Positions 18,506-29,948 of a stretch of DNA of 64,000 bases are shown here, one piece after another. Positions within the stretch are counted from its first letter, which is position 1, and each line of letters opens with the position of its first letter. A program made the position numbers and the translations under genes. This stretch comes from Rachicladosporium sp. CCFEE 5018 (lineage: Eukaryota > Ascomycota > Dothideomycetes > Cladosporiales > Cladosporiaceae): assembly GCA_002077045.2 (NCBI GenBank), contig KZ111141.1:485001-549000 (forward strand), written 5' to 3'. The notes below the pieces were generated by a model. It made no database searches and was not told the origin of the DNA. It worked only from the letters and a program-made list of their open reading frames with translations.

Positions 18506-21037
18506 ATGTCTCTCCTTCTCAATCAAGACTTCACGATCTACAATCTCCGCCTTGCCTATCTGAACACCAACCCAGACGGCGTCGCCGAACGCCTGATCAC
18601 ACTCCCGACCTCTGTACTCCATGAACCCGCCTTCCGCGCGGCCGGCTGGCTTCCGGACACCGCAGCAATCAAACGGTGCTACAGCCCCCCAATCCCGACT
18701 ACAGGAGCCGCAGACTACTTCTCCCGACCCACTCGACAAGCAGCACTCGTGGATAGCCCAGAGGAAACACATGGCGGACTCGTGACAGGTCACAGAGGGA
18801 GCGAGGATACGATCAACGCAGGTGTATTGGGCGAGAAAGAGAGAAGACGACGAAGGCAGAAGGAACGGGAGGGTGAAGAAGATGACTCTAGCGACTTGAG
18901 CGACGATAGCGAGGACGAGGACACGGCTGCGCAGAGTGTAAGGTTTGCTAAGATGCCGGTCAGGAGGAGAGAGGGTAGCAGCCCGTCGATCAAGGAGAGA
19001 AAGCCTGAGAGACAGACCAGTGATCGCTTGGAGGTTGGTGGGCCGGAGGTGAAAGTCATCAGTCCGAGTTTCAGGCAGCGGACTGATAGCCTGGGGAACG
19101 CGAGTAAGCCAATCACGGGGCGGCCAAGGAGAGACACGACTACCAGCTCGGAGATGTCGAGCGACAATGACATGCTGGACGTCTCCACTGCATTCAAGAG
19201 GAAACCGCCTTCACGAGCTGGAAGTCGGCCTGTCGATCGTACAACGCCAATTACGGAAGAGGATCCCAATGATCCTGAGCTAGACGATGAGGAGGATGAA
19301 GAGGTTGCTGAAGCTAGTGACTTGAGTGACGAGTATGACGGAGACGACATTGCTGTGCCGTCACCTAATCTACTGGGTGGCCATGTAGCGACTACCTCGT
19401 CACCTCCACAGTATGACTTGAATGTGCCTCCTGCGATTACGCCTACACACTCTTCGCCTCGGAAGAATTCGAAAGATTCTCTTCCGAAACTGCCACGACT
19501 GCCATCTAACCGGCCGATGAGCACTGTGCCTCCTCGTAGCCTACTGACCATAGGACTCAAGGGTGACAGCGGTACTGCGACAGACGAGAAGCCTTTTCAG
19601 AAACACGCCCAGCTATCTGGCAAGGGCGAAGCAAGTCCTCTATGGATCAAGATCTACTACCCGTTCTCTGATAAGCCCTCGAAACCATTGGAAGTACCGA
19701 TCCGTCGGACGCTGCCATCTGATGCTGGGCCACCCACAGTCAGCGACCTCATCGGGTTGGCTTTGTATCGCTATGAAGAGGAAGAGGGCAAGCCTGTTCT
19801 GAAGCCGATTGATCAGAAGATCAGACGCTGGGAACTGCGCATGGTTGATGATGGCGAGGTGGAGATGGATTTTTCAGCTCTTGACCGAGCAAAGCTCGTC
19901 ACAGACTTCACGAGCAACAACAACAGGCCACCTCAGCGAAGAGCAAGAGACAAGCCATGGGATGAGTTCGGTCTCGTGCGCGCGGATGGCGATGACGACG
20001 ACGAAGCAGAGTCTATTGCACCTGCTCCAGCTTTGCCAATCCGAGGAGTGCCACCTCCAATACCTACCCCTACTCTACCCTCCGAGAGCATGCCACCTCC
20101 CGCAGCTCCCAGCCTCATCCCGAACCGCAACCCCATCACCGGTCCTTCATTCGCCTTGGCCAAAGCAGCGATTCGAAAAGACTCCACACTGCTCGACGCG
20201 CCGCAAGCGCCTACAGCAACCTCTACGCCCCGCACCGGCGCCCCAACGACAATCACGGTCCACTTCACCGATACTCAGTCCTTCCAATCCACCACTCTTC
20301 TCTTGCAAACAACAGCAGACACCTACATCGCCGAACTGTTCGACATTGCATGCGCTAGGCTTCGTCTGGACAAGGCACTGTATGTGCTCAAAGTCCGCGG
20401 CACCCAGACAGTCGCGCCCTCAGACCGCACAGTCGAAGCGCTCGGCTCAGCCTTACACCTTGACCTCGTGCGCCGTCGCTTCGGGGGCGTCGGTATCTTC
20501 GAATTCGGCCTCTCCGGTAGTCCCGGCTCAAGCTCACCAAACGCACCTCTCGAGCTTGTGCCCAACACTCCCCCAACAGCAAAAGAAGCCAAACGAAGGA
20601 AAGGCTTCGGCGTCCTGCAGCCGCAGCCCCAGTATCACCAAACCCTACACGCCACTGCATCTCTCGCCAACCTCACTCTGGGTCCCACGTCCGGCGTTGG
20701 ACATAGGTACAACGTCCTCCGCAAACTGCCCCTCTCGTTCTCCGGCTCGCATCCCCGCACCCTGGTCATCACGCCCGAGTTTCTGCAGATCTTACCCGGA
20801 CCAGGTAATTCTGAGCCTGGGGAGCAGCCGGGTAAGGTGACGAATATCCATATGAGTAGTGTAGTTGGGGTGAAGTGCAGTAGGAAGCATCCCAAGGTTG
20901 TGAGGGTCCTTGTGTATCGGGAGAGGGAGACGAAGAGGTATGATTTTGAGGCTGAGGGAAAGGAGGAGGCGGAGCGGATTGTGGAGGATGTAAGGCGTGG
21001 GGTGGGGATGGGAGAGGTGGGGAGGGATGATGAATGA
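18506..21037 (+). CDS. avo1: TORC2 subunit AVO1/SIN1 (right, contig-internal copy)
   Basis: The protein and its DNA are identical to 264-2795, with 843 residues from ATG 18506. The central CRIM domain, Ras-binding-like domain and C-terminal PH domain are intact. It is flanked by the divergent PRCC gene (223 bp) and the downstream BUD4 gene in the same orientation (437 bp from stop to ATG). Since this copy sits in the middle of a contig between complete genes, it should be treated as the reference copy. TORC2 controls sphingolipid homeostasis and actin polarity through AGC kinases; AVO1/SIN1 is essential for complex integrity in model fungi (family knowledge). Confidence 0.93.
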   Translation: MSLLLNQDFTIYNLRLAYLNTNPDGVAERLITLPTSVLHEPAFRAAGWLPDTAAIKRCYSPPIPTTGAADYFSRPTRQAALVDSPEETHGGLVTGHRGSEDTINAGVLGEKERRRRRQKEREGEEDDSSDLSDDSEDEDTAAQSVRFAKMPVRRREGSSPSIKERKPERQTSDRLEVGGPEVKVISPSFRQRTDSLGNASKPITGRPRRDTTTSSEMSSDNDMLDVSTAFKRKPPSRAGSRPVDRTTPITEEDPNDPELDDEEDEEVAEASDLSDEYDGDDIAVPSPNLLGGHVATTSSPPQYDLNVPPAITPTHSSPRKNSKDSLPKLPRLPSNRPMSTVPPRSLLTIGLKGDSGTATDEKPFQKHAQLSGKGEASPLWIKIYYPFSDKPSKPLEVPIRRTLPSDAGPPTVSDLIGLALYRYEEEEGKPVLKPIDQKIRRWELRMVDDGEVEMDFSALDRAKLVTDFTSNNNRPPQRRARDKPWDEFGLVRADGDDDDEAESIAPAPALPIRGVPPPIPTPTLPSESMPPPAAPSLIPNRNPITGPSFALAKAAIRKDSTLLDAPQAPTATSTPRTGAPTTITVHFTDTQSFQSTTLLLQTTADTYIAELFDIACARLRLDKALYVLKVRGTQTVAPSDRTVEALGSALHLDLVRRRFGGVGIFEFGLSGSPGSSSPNAPLELVPNTPPTAKEAKRRKGFGVLQPQPQYHQTLHATASLANLTLGPTSGVGHRYNVLRKLPLSFSGSHPRTLVITPEFLQILPGPGNSEPGEQPGKVTNIHMSSVVGVKCSRKHPKVVRVLVYRERETKRYDFEAEGKEEAERIVEDVRRGVGMGEVGRDDE

Positions 21038-21474
21038 GCTTACATGAAGTTCCATGAACGATATAACGGCAGGCGTCAAGGAGCACGTGACATGACCATC
21101 GTGGTTGCCATAGTGATCGTATCAACCCAAACCGGTTTAGCGCCGGCTGCTTTCCTGTTCCACCAGGCCAAAACACCCACCTCGAACTTGCGATACATCC
21201 ATTGATATCCGGTGGCTACATCTTCCCTCTGGCAAACCTTTTCGCGCACGTTGTCAACGGTCGCTCACATACTATCATGACATAGTCGCGTACTCTTCGC
21301 TGCAACTCTCACTTCTCTACTACTGCGCTATCGCGTCTTGTTCTCAGGAAGGACAAGCGCGCATTCCACAACAAACCCGCTACCCGTGCATTTGGGCATA
21401 CTGAGAGGCAATGGACACTGTATGAGACACCTCACCTCGAGTGTTCTGCTCACGTGCCGTACAATATACTCACA
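21038..21474. other. Intergenic AVO1-BUD4 (right copy)
   Basis: This spacer is identical to 2796-3232. It holds the BUD4 promoter and 5' leader. I see nothing else. Confidence 0.5.
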
Positions 21475-24400
21475 ATGGTGCGCCAGGTTCAGCCATTGCG
21501 CATTAGCAAGACGACGCCGGGCTCGTCGCCAGAGAAGAAGATGGCCGCGACTGCCAGGCCGCTGGCAGAGATCAGCTCGGGGTCGATGAGGAGGAACTCG
21601 CCTTCTTATAATCAGGCGACGAGGGTGAGTACCCTGCGAGCGCATCTTTATGCAGAGCAGAACTGATGCGCGCGTCCAGAAGATGATCGTCTCTCGCGAA
21701 TCCTCGCCTTATGTGGAGAATGCGTCGCCTAACAGCACGAAGCCTTCCCCACGCGACTTCTGGTCACCACTCCATACGATGGCAACCGGGAAACTAGACG
21801 GAAACGATGCGCCCGATCGTTCGCCATCACCAGGACTATCACCGAGGAGACGCGCAAGCATCGAGAAGCTGCAATCTGCCAGCCGAGTCAAGAACAGTAA
21901 GATATTCGCGCTGGAGTCAAAGGACGTCTACGATCCCGATAGCCTGCCTATTGTCGAGAGGCCCGTCGCGAACAGGCCCATGAGCCAGCAGTTCATTCAG
22001 AACAGCTTCACACGCTTTGATTCAATGAGGAAGGAGAACAGTCCTCTGCGCAAATCGGGACATGGGCACAAGCGCTCCGAGACCGAGATCAATGTGCCTA
22101 TGCTCAGTCCCACCAAGCTCGCTATCGCGACTGCGCTCCCACCATCCCCGGAGAAGCAGGGCTCTCCGTCTCCAACGAAGTCTGCCCTGCGCGCCAGCCA
22201 GTACGGACTGCAATCGCAAGACGTGACCGAGAACGACATCAGCGTCTGGGACGATGAGCGCTCGTCTACTCCACGCACGTTGCACCGTCACCACAAGAGC
22301 GTCACATTCCACGCCGATCCGCCCGAAGTCAACGAGTACGAGCAGCAGACACCCGAGCCCTCTGTCGCGGCTTCGAATGGCTCGCGTGAGGCTAGCTGGG
22401 ATTCCGATGACGTCTATGATCAAGATGTGAGCTTTGAGTGCGGTAGCTCCGCCGAGGTTGGTGGAGACGACAGCTTTGACGAAGACTTGGAGAATGCGGA
22501 TAAGACGCCCGTGGTACTGCCCGAACACTGGGCGAGGATGTCACCTGAGGAGGCGCGCATGGATCTTGTTGATGACGAGGACGATGTGTTTGACAGCCCA
22601 GCAACACATTCTCAGCGACCCGTTCTTGGTCGATCCGAGAGCGTAACATCTGATGGCGAGGCGCGCCCACTACCGCCAATCCCTGGTGTTCCCTCTACTG
22701 CGCGCCGCAACTCTACGAGCCTGGCTGCGACTGCTGAGCGAGCATCTCTGGCCGTACACAGCCCGCCTTCGCCTCTCAAGCGTGCTTCTTGCAGCAAGGA
22801 GGAGATCCTGCAGATGACACGCAGCTCTTCGCTCACGCTACAGGACCGCTTGGAGCTTATGAGACCCGAGGCTCGTCGTGGAAGTGTCTCTGCCGCCAAG
22901 CTAATGCTGGCAGAGCATGCGGAGCCGGAGGAGTTCAGCATCACGAATCTCGACAGCGGCGAGCGCATGGACCTCAAAGTCCGTGTACATGAAGCAGAGG
23001 TTGAGGAGGACTCCCTGGTCGGCGATTTGCAAGACTTCGCCAATGCGCCACCACGCATCAGTCGTGAGAGCATACTTCGCAAGGTTAGAAACACAAAGTA
23101 TGACTTCGACGATGAGGACAGCGAAGGCGATGTCTCAGAGCTTGTCGACGAGCAGCGCGATGTTCGGCCCTCGTATGCTGAGCTGGCAAAGATGGATCCT
23201 GATGAGCCGATTCCTTCACGCGAGAACAGCAGGGAGACTAGCGAGACCTATCTGCAGAAGCGCAAGTCTGTTGACGACTTTGTCAGCGCGATTGATATCA
23301 AGCCAGAGCCGACTGATGACGAGGTCTTCGACATGGCCTCTGTGCCTGCAGCAGCAGCAGAGCAAGTGCAAGTTCTGCAATCACCGCGCTCACCTGCCCG
23401 ATTAGACGACTACGAGAGACAGTCCTCTGTCATCCATCACCCAATGCGCGATGAAAGCGAGAGCAACGCGTCCGACGGCAGCAAGTACTCTTCCATGGAG
23501 CCCGAACTTGAAGGCACTGCCCTCCACCAAGAGCAGTCCCCAGTACCCGAGGACGGCAGGGAGACCCTACAAGATGCCATGCAGCTCTTGACCGTCAAGG
23601 ACTACTCTACGCCGACTTCTGCAGAGATAAAGCCAAAGCAGGTCAGCGGAGACTTCATGGGCCTGCCGCAGTACCTCAGCACGAACGACTACAGCTTCGG
23701 CATGGACAGGTACATCACGCCTTCGCCTCCACCTTCCAATGAGAACACGTTGAAGCTCGACAATACTGCTGTACCTGTCCTGCAGCCTTCGGCTGGTCTC
23801 CAAGATGTGCTGTCGCTGCCGCGTGCACCTTACGCAGGCACTGATGTATCACCTCCGGGCACGCCAAATTCTGTCATTCACCACTCCAGCGATGCCGACA
23901 GCTACGAGCAGTACGATGATGCCCAACTTGATCAGTTGCAGGAATCGAAAGCGGTCCCTCCGCCAGTGCCTTCGCCTGTGTATGAGGAGCCGATGGTTCC
24001 AGAACGCAAAGCTACGATCAAGACTGGCGGCAAGCTTAAGGCCCGTCCATCGGGTGCTCGCGCTGATTTTGAGGCGATGTTGGACTTCGATACGCCCTTC
24101 GAGCCAGTCCCTGCAATTCCAGAGGCGTATCAGGAGTCCTCTGAACGCAGCCTGCACTCCTCTAGCAGCGACAGTAGTAAGACCGACTCCGCACTCGGTG
24201 CCATTGAATCTGCCGCCACTGCGACCGAGAGCCCCAAGAAGCGACGCCAGAGTAAACGTCACCAGCTTGATCTCGACATTCCGGCTGTTGAAGGTGAGGG
24301 CTGGGGGCTCGATGAGGCGTTCGATAAGGTGATCCAGGATCAGCAGGTTGGTACTCCCATTTCATTCCTACCTCTGAACTTTACACGCAACCCGCAGGCT

Positions 24401-26340
24401 CAAGTTGAGTCTTGCGTGCGCGACCCACAGCCTGCTGGACCAACACCCTTCTCTCCGCACAAGTACAGCGCTGGTGCTAACGTACCTATCCGCCAACAGA
24501 AGGGCTACCTCATGCGACAGAACACCAAGGTGGTCGTTGCTTCCAATCGCAACATCTCCGGCAGCAGCACCGATGCGACTGCTTCCACCATGGAGCCTCC
24601 TAGGCGTGGAAGTTCGCGTGGCGCTAAGGGCAGTCCTCGCAAGCCCAGCGCTGAGCAGTTCCTCAAGATCGAACCTTGGAACGGCACGTCGAGGCGGAAG
24701 AGCGTGCGCAACGCTAGTGCGCAGAACACGATCACTGAGCCGGCACCGCCGCTTCCCGGACAGGAGAGCGCACTTGGCGTCGTCTCTGAGAATGCCACTG
24801 GTACTGGGAGCCTAGACGAGGAGGTGCCAGAAGGCGTTGAGAAGGGGCGTCTCTTTGTCAAAGTCGTGGGCGTAAAGAACTTGGATCTCCCAATGCCAGC
24901 CAACGACCGCATCTACTTCAAGCTCACCCTCGACAACGGCCTGCACTGCGTCACGACCGCGCCACTTGAGCTGGGCAAGACTGCACCTATCGGACAAGAG
25001 TTCGAGCTGGTCGTGCACAACGATCTGGAGTTCCAACTCACCCTTAACACTAAGCTGCCGCCCAAGCAGGCTCCTCCACCAGTGCCTGCGCCGGCCTCGC
25101 CGACGAAGAGCACGCACTTCCAGAAGCAGTCTGTGGTCTCCCGCCTCCTCATGTCGCCTCGCAAACGCGCTGAGCGTGAACGCAATGAGCGCGCAGCTGA
25201 GGAAGCCGAGCACCGGCGCGTGCATGAGGAGACAGCAGCGCGCAAGCGGGCGTCTGTGCCACCAAGTGCATGGGACAAACTCCACGATCTCGTTAATGCT
25301 TCCGATGGCTCCTTCGCGCGATCCTACATCAATCTCGCCTCGCATGAAGAGCGCTGTTTCGGTCGTCCACTGACCGTAGACGTGCCCTGCTACAATGAGT
25401 GGGCACTCGAGAAGAACGCGCAGATCGTCAACAGTGTGCGCAGTAAGCGTGGGACTCAGGCTGGAGGCGTAAGGAAGCCGCCCTATGTTATTGGCGCGCT
25501 GGAGTTGCAGCTATTGTACGTTCCGCGGCCGAAGGACTGCACTGATGAGGAGATGCCGAAGAGTATGTCCTCTGCAATTCGGGAAATCGGCAGGGCGAGT
25601 GAGGTGAAGCCTGAAGTGAGCTTTGAGGGCCACTTGAGCCAGCAGGGTGGTGATTGTATCGTGAGTGCCCCCTTCCTCCCACAATCGCAGGTCATATCAC
25701 TGACATGAATTCACAGCACTGGCGCCGCCGATTCTTCACCCTCTCCGGCCCCCGCCTCACAGCCTACCATGAACACACGCACCAAAAGCGCGCCGTCATC
25801 AACCTCTCCAAAGCCTCCCGTCTCGTTGACGACCGTAGGACACTTGTCGCGGACCCCACTGCCTCGCCGACCAAATCTTCTTCGCCGGTCAAGGCTTCCG
25901 GGCGGCGCAAGAGTGCTTTCGCGGAAGAAGACGAGGGGTACCAGTACGTCGAAGAAGGCTTCCGGATCCGCTTCGCGAACGGCGAGACGATAGATTTCTA
26001 CGCCGACTCCAAGGCCGAGAAAGAGGAGTGGATGGGCGTACTCGCTCAAGTCGTTGGACGGAAAGAAGACGCTACGAAGCGACGAGGCTGGACTGATCTT
26101 GTTCTCGCCCGCGAGAAGCTGACTGGCAAGCCCGCTGCTGGTGATGCTGTGAAGAAAGAGGATGCCAGGCCTGCTGTAGCGAGGCAGACGAGCGATCGCA
26201 AGCCGGTTGGTGGAGGGAGCAAGAGTGTGCCGAGTAGTCCTGTGAAGTCTGCGCATGGGGTTAAGAGGCCTAGCACGCCGCCGTTGGCTGCTAGGCAGGG
26301 ACATCGGACGAGGGATGCGGTGAAGAGTATGATTTTCTAG
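21475..26340 (+). CDS. bud4: BUD4, anillin-like septin/bud-site protein with PH domain
   Basis: Exons are 21475-21624, 21680-25660 and 25717-26340, giving about 1584 residues. Intron 1 is GTGAGT...CCAG (55 bp) and intron 2 is GTGAGT...CACAG (56 bp), both phase 0. Intron 2 joins GGDCI to HWRRRFFTLSG. The N-terminal two thirds is disordered with SP/TP sites. Then come KGYLMRQNTKVVVASNR, an anillin-homology region from about residue 1105 (GRLFVKVVGVKNLDLPMP, IYFKLTLDNGLHCVTTAPLE) and a PH domain at about 1378-1490 (ending FYADSKAEKEEWMGVLAQVV). Bud4 organises septins and the septum/ring at cell-division sites. A further phase-preserving intron is likely at 24347-24397 (51 bp), which would shorten the protein by 17 residues. 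Confidence 0.9.
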
Positions 26341-26588
26341 GCGGATGGGCTATGATTGTCTTGGTAGTCTTGCGGAGAGAATTGAGGATGTTGAGATGAT
26401 GAAGAAGAAGATGAGATGGTTCTCGTACATGTCTTTCTTGGGTCGGATCGGACGGCGGGAGTTCGTCAGGGTCGGTCGTTACGGTCATGCTCCACGGCTT
26501 TTCTGTACACTACATCAAGCAAAAAGAAGTGCATATATCTTACACACCTTCCCCTGCCGATCCCATCCCCTGCCCTCCCCATACCTTC

Positions 26589-27641
26589 CTACCACTCCTG
26601 CACCTCCCCCTCCCCCTTCCCCCGAATACTCGAATTCGCCCAATACCTCCCCGTCACGCCTCCCAAGTCCCCAAAAGCGAGATTCAAAGGCACACTCGCA
26701 CCCTGCTCCGGCGTCTTAGGCGGTTTCGCACCAACCAGAACGCCCATATCCGTCGCCACCCAGCCGGGACAGCAGGCGTTGATCACCAGACCCGGCGTCT
26801 GCTTTGCCAGTATCGCCGTCGCGGCGTTGAGGAGGGATTTGGAGACACTGTAGCTGCGGTTGGGAGGACCAAAGCCGGACTCTACTTCTTTGCCGGACTG
26901 CACTGATTGGAGGAAGGCGTCTGCCATGTCGCTCAGGGTTTCGAGATTGTTTGTTGGGTCGCGGAATTTGGCGCGGGTGGGTTCGGGGTATGGGTGTAGG
27001 GAGGAGGCTACTGAGGAGAGGTTTACGATTCGACCCGAGGAGGAGAGGAGGGGGATGAAGGTTTGGCACATCTGAAGTCGATGTCAGGCTCAAAGGCTGC
27101 GAAGTGAGTGTGATGTGCTTGTCAACGGGATCGTTGGGGAGGGATGGTGGGAAATGGTATCGGACGAAGTAAAGGTATAAGAGAAGGTGGAGAGCGTCGG
27201 TGATCGATGCTGGATATGAGAGGAGGCTACATACATCTACCGTTGCATAGTAATTCACATCTATCGTCTTCTTTGCGTTCTCGTATTTGTACTCATTGTC
27301 GAGGTTGACGCCGGCATTGTTGATTAGTACATCGACACTTCCGTACTGCGAGACCTCTTCTGCGAAATCTCGAACGGATTTCTTGTCGGAAATGTCGAGT
27401 TTGGGGTAAATTACTGAGCGGGTGGCGTGATTGGACTGGAGGCCTAAGTCTACACCTGCGCGAGAGGCAGCGAAGAGCTTGAGAGGGGATATGGAGGGTT
27501 GGCTTGTGAGGATGCGTTTGCAGATTGCGAGGCCGATGCCGCGATTCTGGGAGGTGGTGTTAGTCGGATGTGATGATGGATCGTTGGATGAGTTGGGAAG
27601 CATACGGCACCGGTGACTATGATGACTTTTGGAGTGGCCAT
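26589..27641 (-). CDS. Short-chain dehydrogenase, carbonyl reductase-like
   Basis: Three exons on the minus strand: 27641-27606 (MATPKVIIVTGA), 27546-27235 and 27071-26589. Introns are 27605-27547 (GTATGC...CCCAG, 59 bp) and 27234-27072 (GTATGT...TTCAG, 163 bp), both phase 0. The spliced product is 276 residues: VTGANRGIGLAI (cofactor glycine motif, created across intron 1), LDISDKKSV, INNAGVNL, active-site Ser region (IVNLSSVAS) and YSVSK, then CCPGWVATDMG. This is the layout of NADPH carbonyl reductases of the SDR family. The substrate is unknown. It is divergent from MRH4 with 212 bp between the ATGs. Confidence 0.88.
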
Positions 27642-27853
27642 TGAAATAGGCAGACGATTGCGACAATAGGTGAGGAGATCATTCAATCGGATGGCTGAGA
27701 GCTACGAGAATCGCATTGGGACTGATTAGTCGCTCAATCATCATCGATGATGGTCATGGTAATGTATGCGTCTGGAAAGCACGCTAGCTCAATTCGGAAT
27801 AAAAGACATCCTCTGCTTCGGGAGTGCCAGGCCATCGTGATATACCCCTCCAA

Positions 27854-29680
27854 ATGCTGCGCCTCTCCTCCTCTCTCTGCCCGTTTTGCGAGGCGCAAGC
27901 AGTCGCCAACGTCTTCCGCCCACCATGGCAGACCACACGAAGCGCAGCAACGCTGCAAAAGAAGCGACAGCCTTCGCGCATGGAACTGTCCCCGCGAGTC
28001 GATCGCGGACCCCAACGAAAGGACGAAGGAGGCCGGCCGATCGTGCGGAAGAGCCGCAACAGTCCGTTCAACGGCATGAATGTCACGACGCCGCCGCGCG
28101 AGCTTGTAGCTGCGAGGAAAGTCTCGTCGGCTGAGCAGAAGCGAGGTGGGAGGTTTGTGAAGGGGAGTGGGCGTGATGAGAGGAATAAGGAGCCCATGAA
28201 GGCGCTGAAAATGCAGAGGGCGTTGGCGACTATTCCGTATGAGAAGAGGGGACGGACGAAATTAGAGTTGGTGGATCGAGATGCATTTGAGGACTTTGAT
28301 CTACTGCCTGCAATCAAGGACTCGGTACCTGTACAGGCGTTGGGAGGGCTGAATGTTGTTACACCTACACCGATTCAGAGGCTTGCGATCCCGGCACTAC
28401 TGGGTACAGAGGACGGCAAGAAGCGAAGACGGAAACATGAGGTCGATCTGGATGCGAAGAAAGAGGTCCAGCACTTCCTCCTCGCCGCTGAAACCGGCTC
28501 CGGCAAAACACTAGCTTACATCCTGCCCATCATCGATGCTCTCAAACGCGCCGAAGCGACAGAAGCCGAGCGTGAAGCGGCCGAAGCTCGTAAAGCAGAG
28601 CCCACACGGCCCAACGCCTTCGAATTGACGCCCGAGGTCGATGATCCGCATCCTACTACCGGCCGCCCCAGAGCTATCATCCTCGTCCCCACCGCCGAGC
28701 TCGTCGCACAAGTCGGTGCCCTGCTCAAGGCCCTCTCTCACACGATCAAGTTCCGCTCAGCAATGATCAGCGCTTCTTCCACCGCCACAGTAATTCGATC
28801 CCGCCTCTTCTCGCCGGCAGGGATAGATGTCGTCGTCTCGACGCCGCATCTACTGAACAGCATCACCGAAAGCGATCCGAATGTCCTCTCTCGTGTGTCG
28901 CACTTGGTGATAGACGAAGCAGATTCACTACTCGATCGCTCCTTCTCGCCACTAACGAGCTCGATCATCGACCGCTGCAATCCCTCATTGCATCAGCTGA
29001 TCCTTTGCTCGGCTACGATACCGCGAAGCCTGGATTCCTACTTGCACAAACGCTACCCCGAGATCCGCCGCCTCACCACTCCGAACCTCCACGCCATACC
29101 CCGCCGCGTACAGCTCACAGTCGTGGACATTGATAAGATCCCCTACCAAGGCAACCGCGATCTGGCTTGCGCGCAGGTCATCTGGGACATTGGCAAAGAA
29201 GCTGCCGAGGCAACCGAGAGCAGAGAGCATCGGATCTTGGTGTTTGTGAACGAACGCGAGAAGGCTGATGAGTTGGCTGGGTATTTGAAGGCGAAGGGGA
29301 TTGATGCTACGCCGCTGTCGAGGGATAGTGCGGATCGGAAGGGCCAGGAGACCCTGGCTGCCTTTACGACACCCCCGACGCCCGGCTCCACCACACCTGT
29401 CTCACCTGGGACTGACGATGCTCCCGCCTCTACAGCAAAGTCTGCCGTCAAAGTACTCGTCACGACCGACATCTCGTCACGCGGTATAGACACCACAGCC
29501 GCGAAGACTGTGATCCTTTACACGGTGCCTCATACGAGTATCGATTTCATTCACCGACTTGGCAGAGTTGGGAGGATGGGCAGGAGAGGTAGAGGCATCG
29601 TGCTGGTTGGGAGAGGAGATCGTAAGGATGTTGTCAGAGAGGTGAGGGAGGGTATGTTCAAGGGTGTCGCGTTGATCTAG
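27854..29680 (+). CDS. mrh4: Mitochondrial DEAD-box RNA helicase MRH4
   Basis: This 608-residue protein starts at ATG 27854 (MLRLSSSLCPFCEAQ), a basic and hydroxylated leader consistent with mitochondrial import. Helicase motifs run in order: Q motif (TPTPIQRLAIPALL), Walker A AETGSGKT, PTAELVAQVG, DEAD (VIDEADSLLDR), SAT (LCSATIP), ILVFVNE, TTDISSRGIDT and HRLGRVGRMGRRGRG. The overall arrangement, including the early LPAIKDSV and LGGLNVVTPTP text, fits MRH4, which is needed for large-subunit mitoribosome assembly in yeast. Two insertions, after motif I (Ala/Glu-rich) and before motif V (Pro/Thr-rich), are species-specific. There is no intron. The open frame runs 10 codons further upstream but only from GTG. 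Confidence 0.9.
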   Translation: MLRLSSSLCPFCEAQAVANVFRPPWQTTRSAATLQKKRQPSRMELSPRVDRGPQRKDEGGRPIVRKSRNSPFNGMNVTTPPRELVAARKVSSAEQKRGGRFVKGSGRDERNKEPMKALKMQRALATIPYEKRGRTKLELVDRDAFEDFDLLPAIKDSVPVQALGGLNVVTPTPIQRLAIPALLGTEDGKKRRRKHEVDLDAKKEVQHFLLAAETGSGKTLAYILPIIDALKRAEATEAEREAAEARKAEPTRPNAFELTPEVDDPHPTTGRPRAIILVPTAELVAQVGALLKALSHTIKFRSAMISASSTATVIRSRLFSPAGIDVVVSTPHLLNSITESDPNVLSRVSHLVIDEADSLLDRSFSPLTSSIIDRCNPSLHQLILCSATIPRSLDSYLHKRYPEIRRLTTPNLHAIPRRVQLTVVDIDKIPYQGNRDLACAQVIWDIGKEAAEATESREHRILVFVNEREKADELAGYLKAKGIDATPLSRDSADRKGQETLAAFTTPPTPGSTTPVSPGTDDAPASTAKSAVKVLVTTDISSRGIDTTAAKTVILYTVPHTSIDFIHRLGRVGRMGRRGRGIVLVGRGDRKDVVREVREGMFKGVALI

Positions 29681-29948
29681 CGCGAAAAGGGACGAAAGGT
29701 CTCACTATTGTAAGATATGGGAGAGCCGATAACACGATACGGCCGGCATAACAGTCGATGTACGATAGAGAGTACCATACGAATTAGCAACATAGAGACC
29801 AGCCTTGTCGGATGCGCTGCTCACGGTAATACGTTATCATCGTTACAGACATTCAGGTCACATCACGACAGCCCCTGCTCCATCGGCAGGTAAGTCATGC
29901 CCACCGCGCCTTTTGACACGAACTCACGCCCACGCCGACGGCCCCCCC

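Larger units (their letters stand above)
18243..22893. repeat. Right copy of the 4.65-kb duplication
   Basis: This interval is the counterpart of 1-4651. It continues without a break on both sides: leftwards into the PRCC gene and rightwards through the rest of BUD4. It is therefore the complete, contig-internal version, and the left copy is the truncated one. I saw no excess of C-to-T/G-to-A changes such as repeat-induced point mutation would leave. Confidence 0.95.

Noticed and set aside
4752..26340. Biosynthetic gene cluster or new multi-gene system
   Set aside because: The genes are conserved housekeeping functions with no backbone enzyme, transporter-regulator set or shared promoter motif that I could see.
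28160..29680. Possible helicase of a defence system
   Set aside because: The motif order and flanking text identify it as the mitochondrial DEAD-box protein MRH4; there are no defence neighbours.
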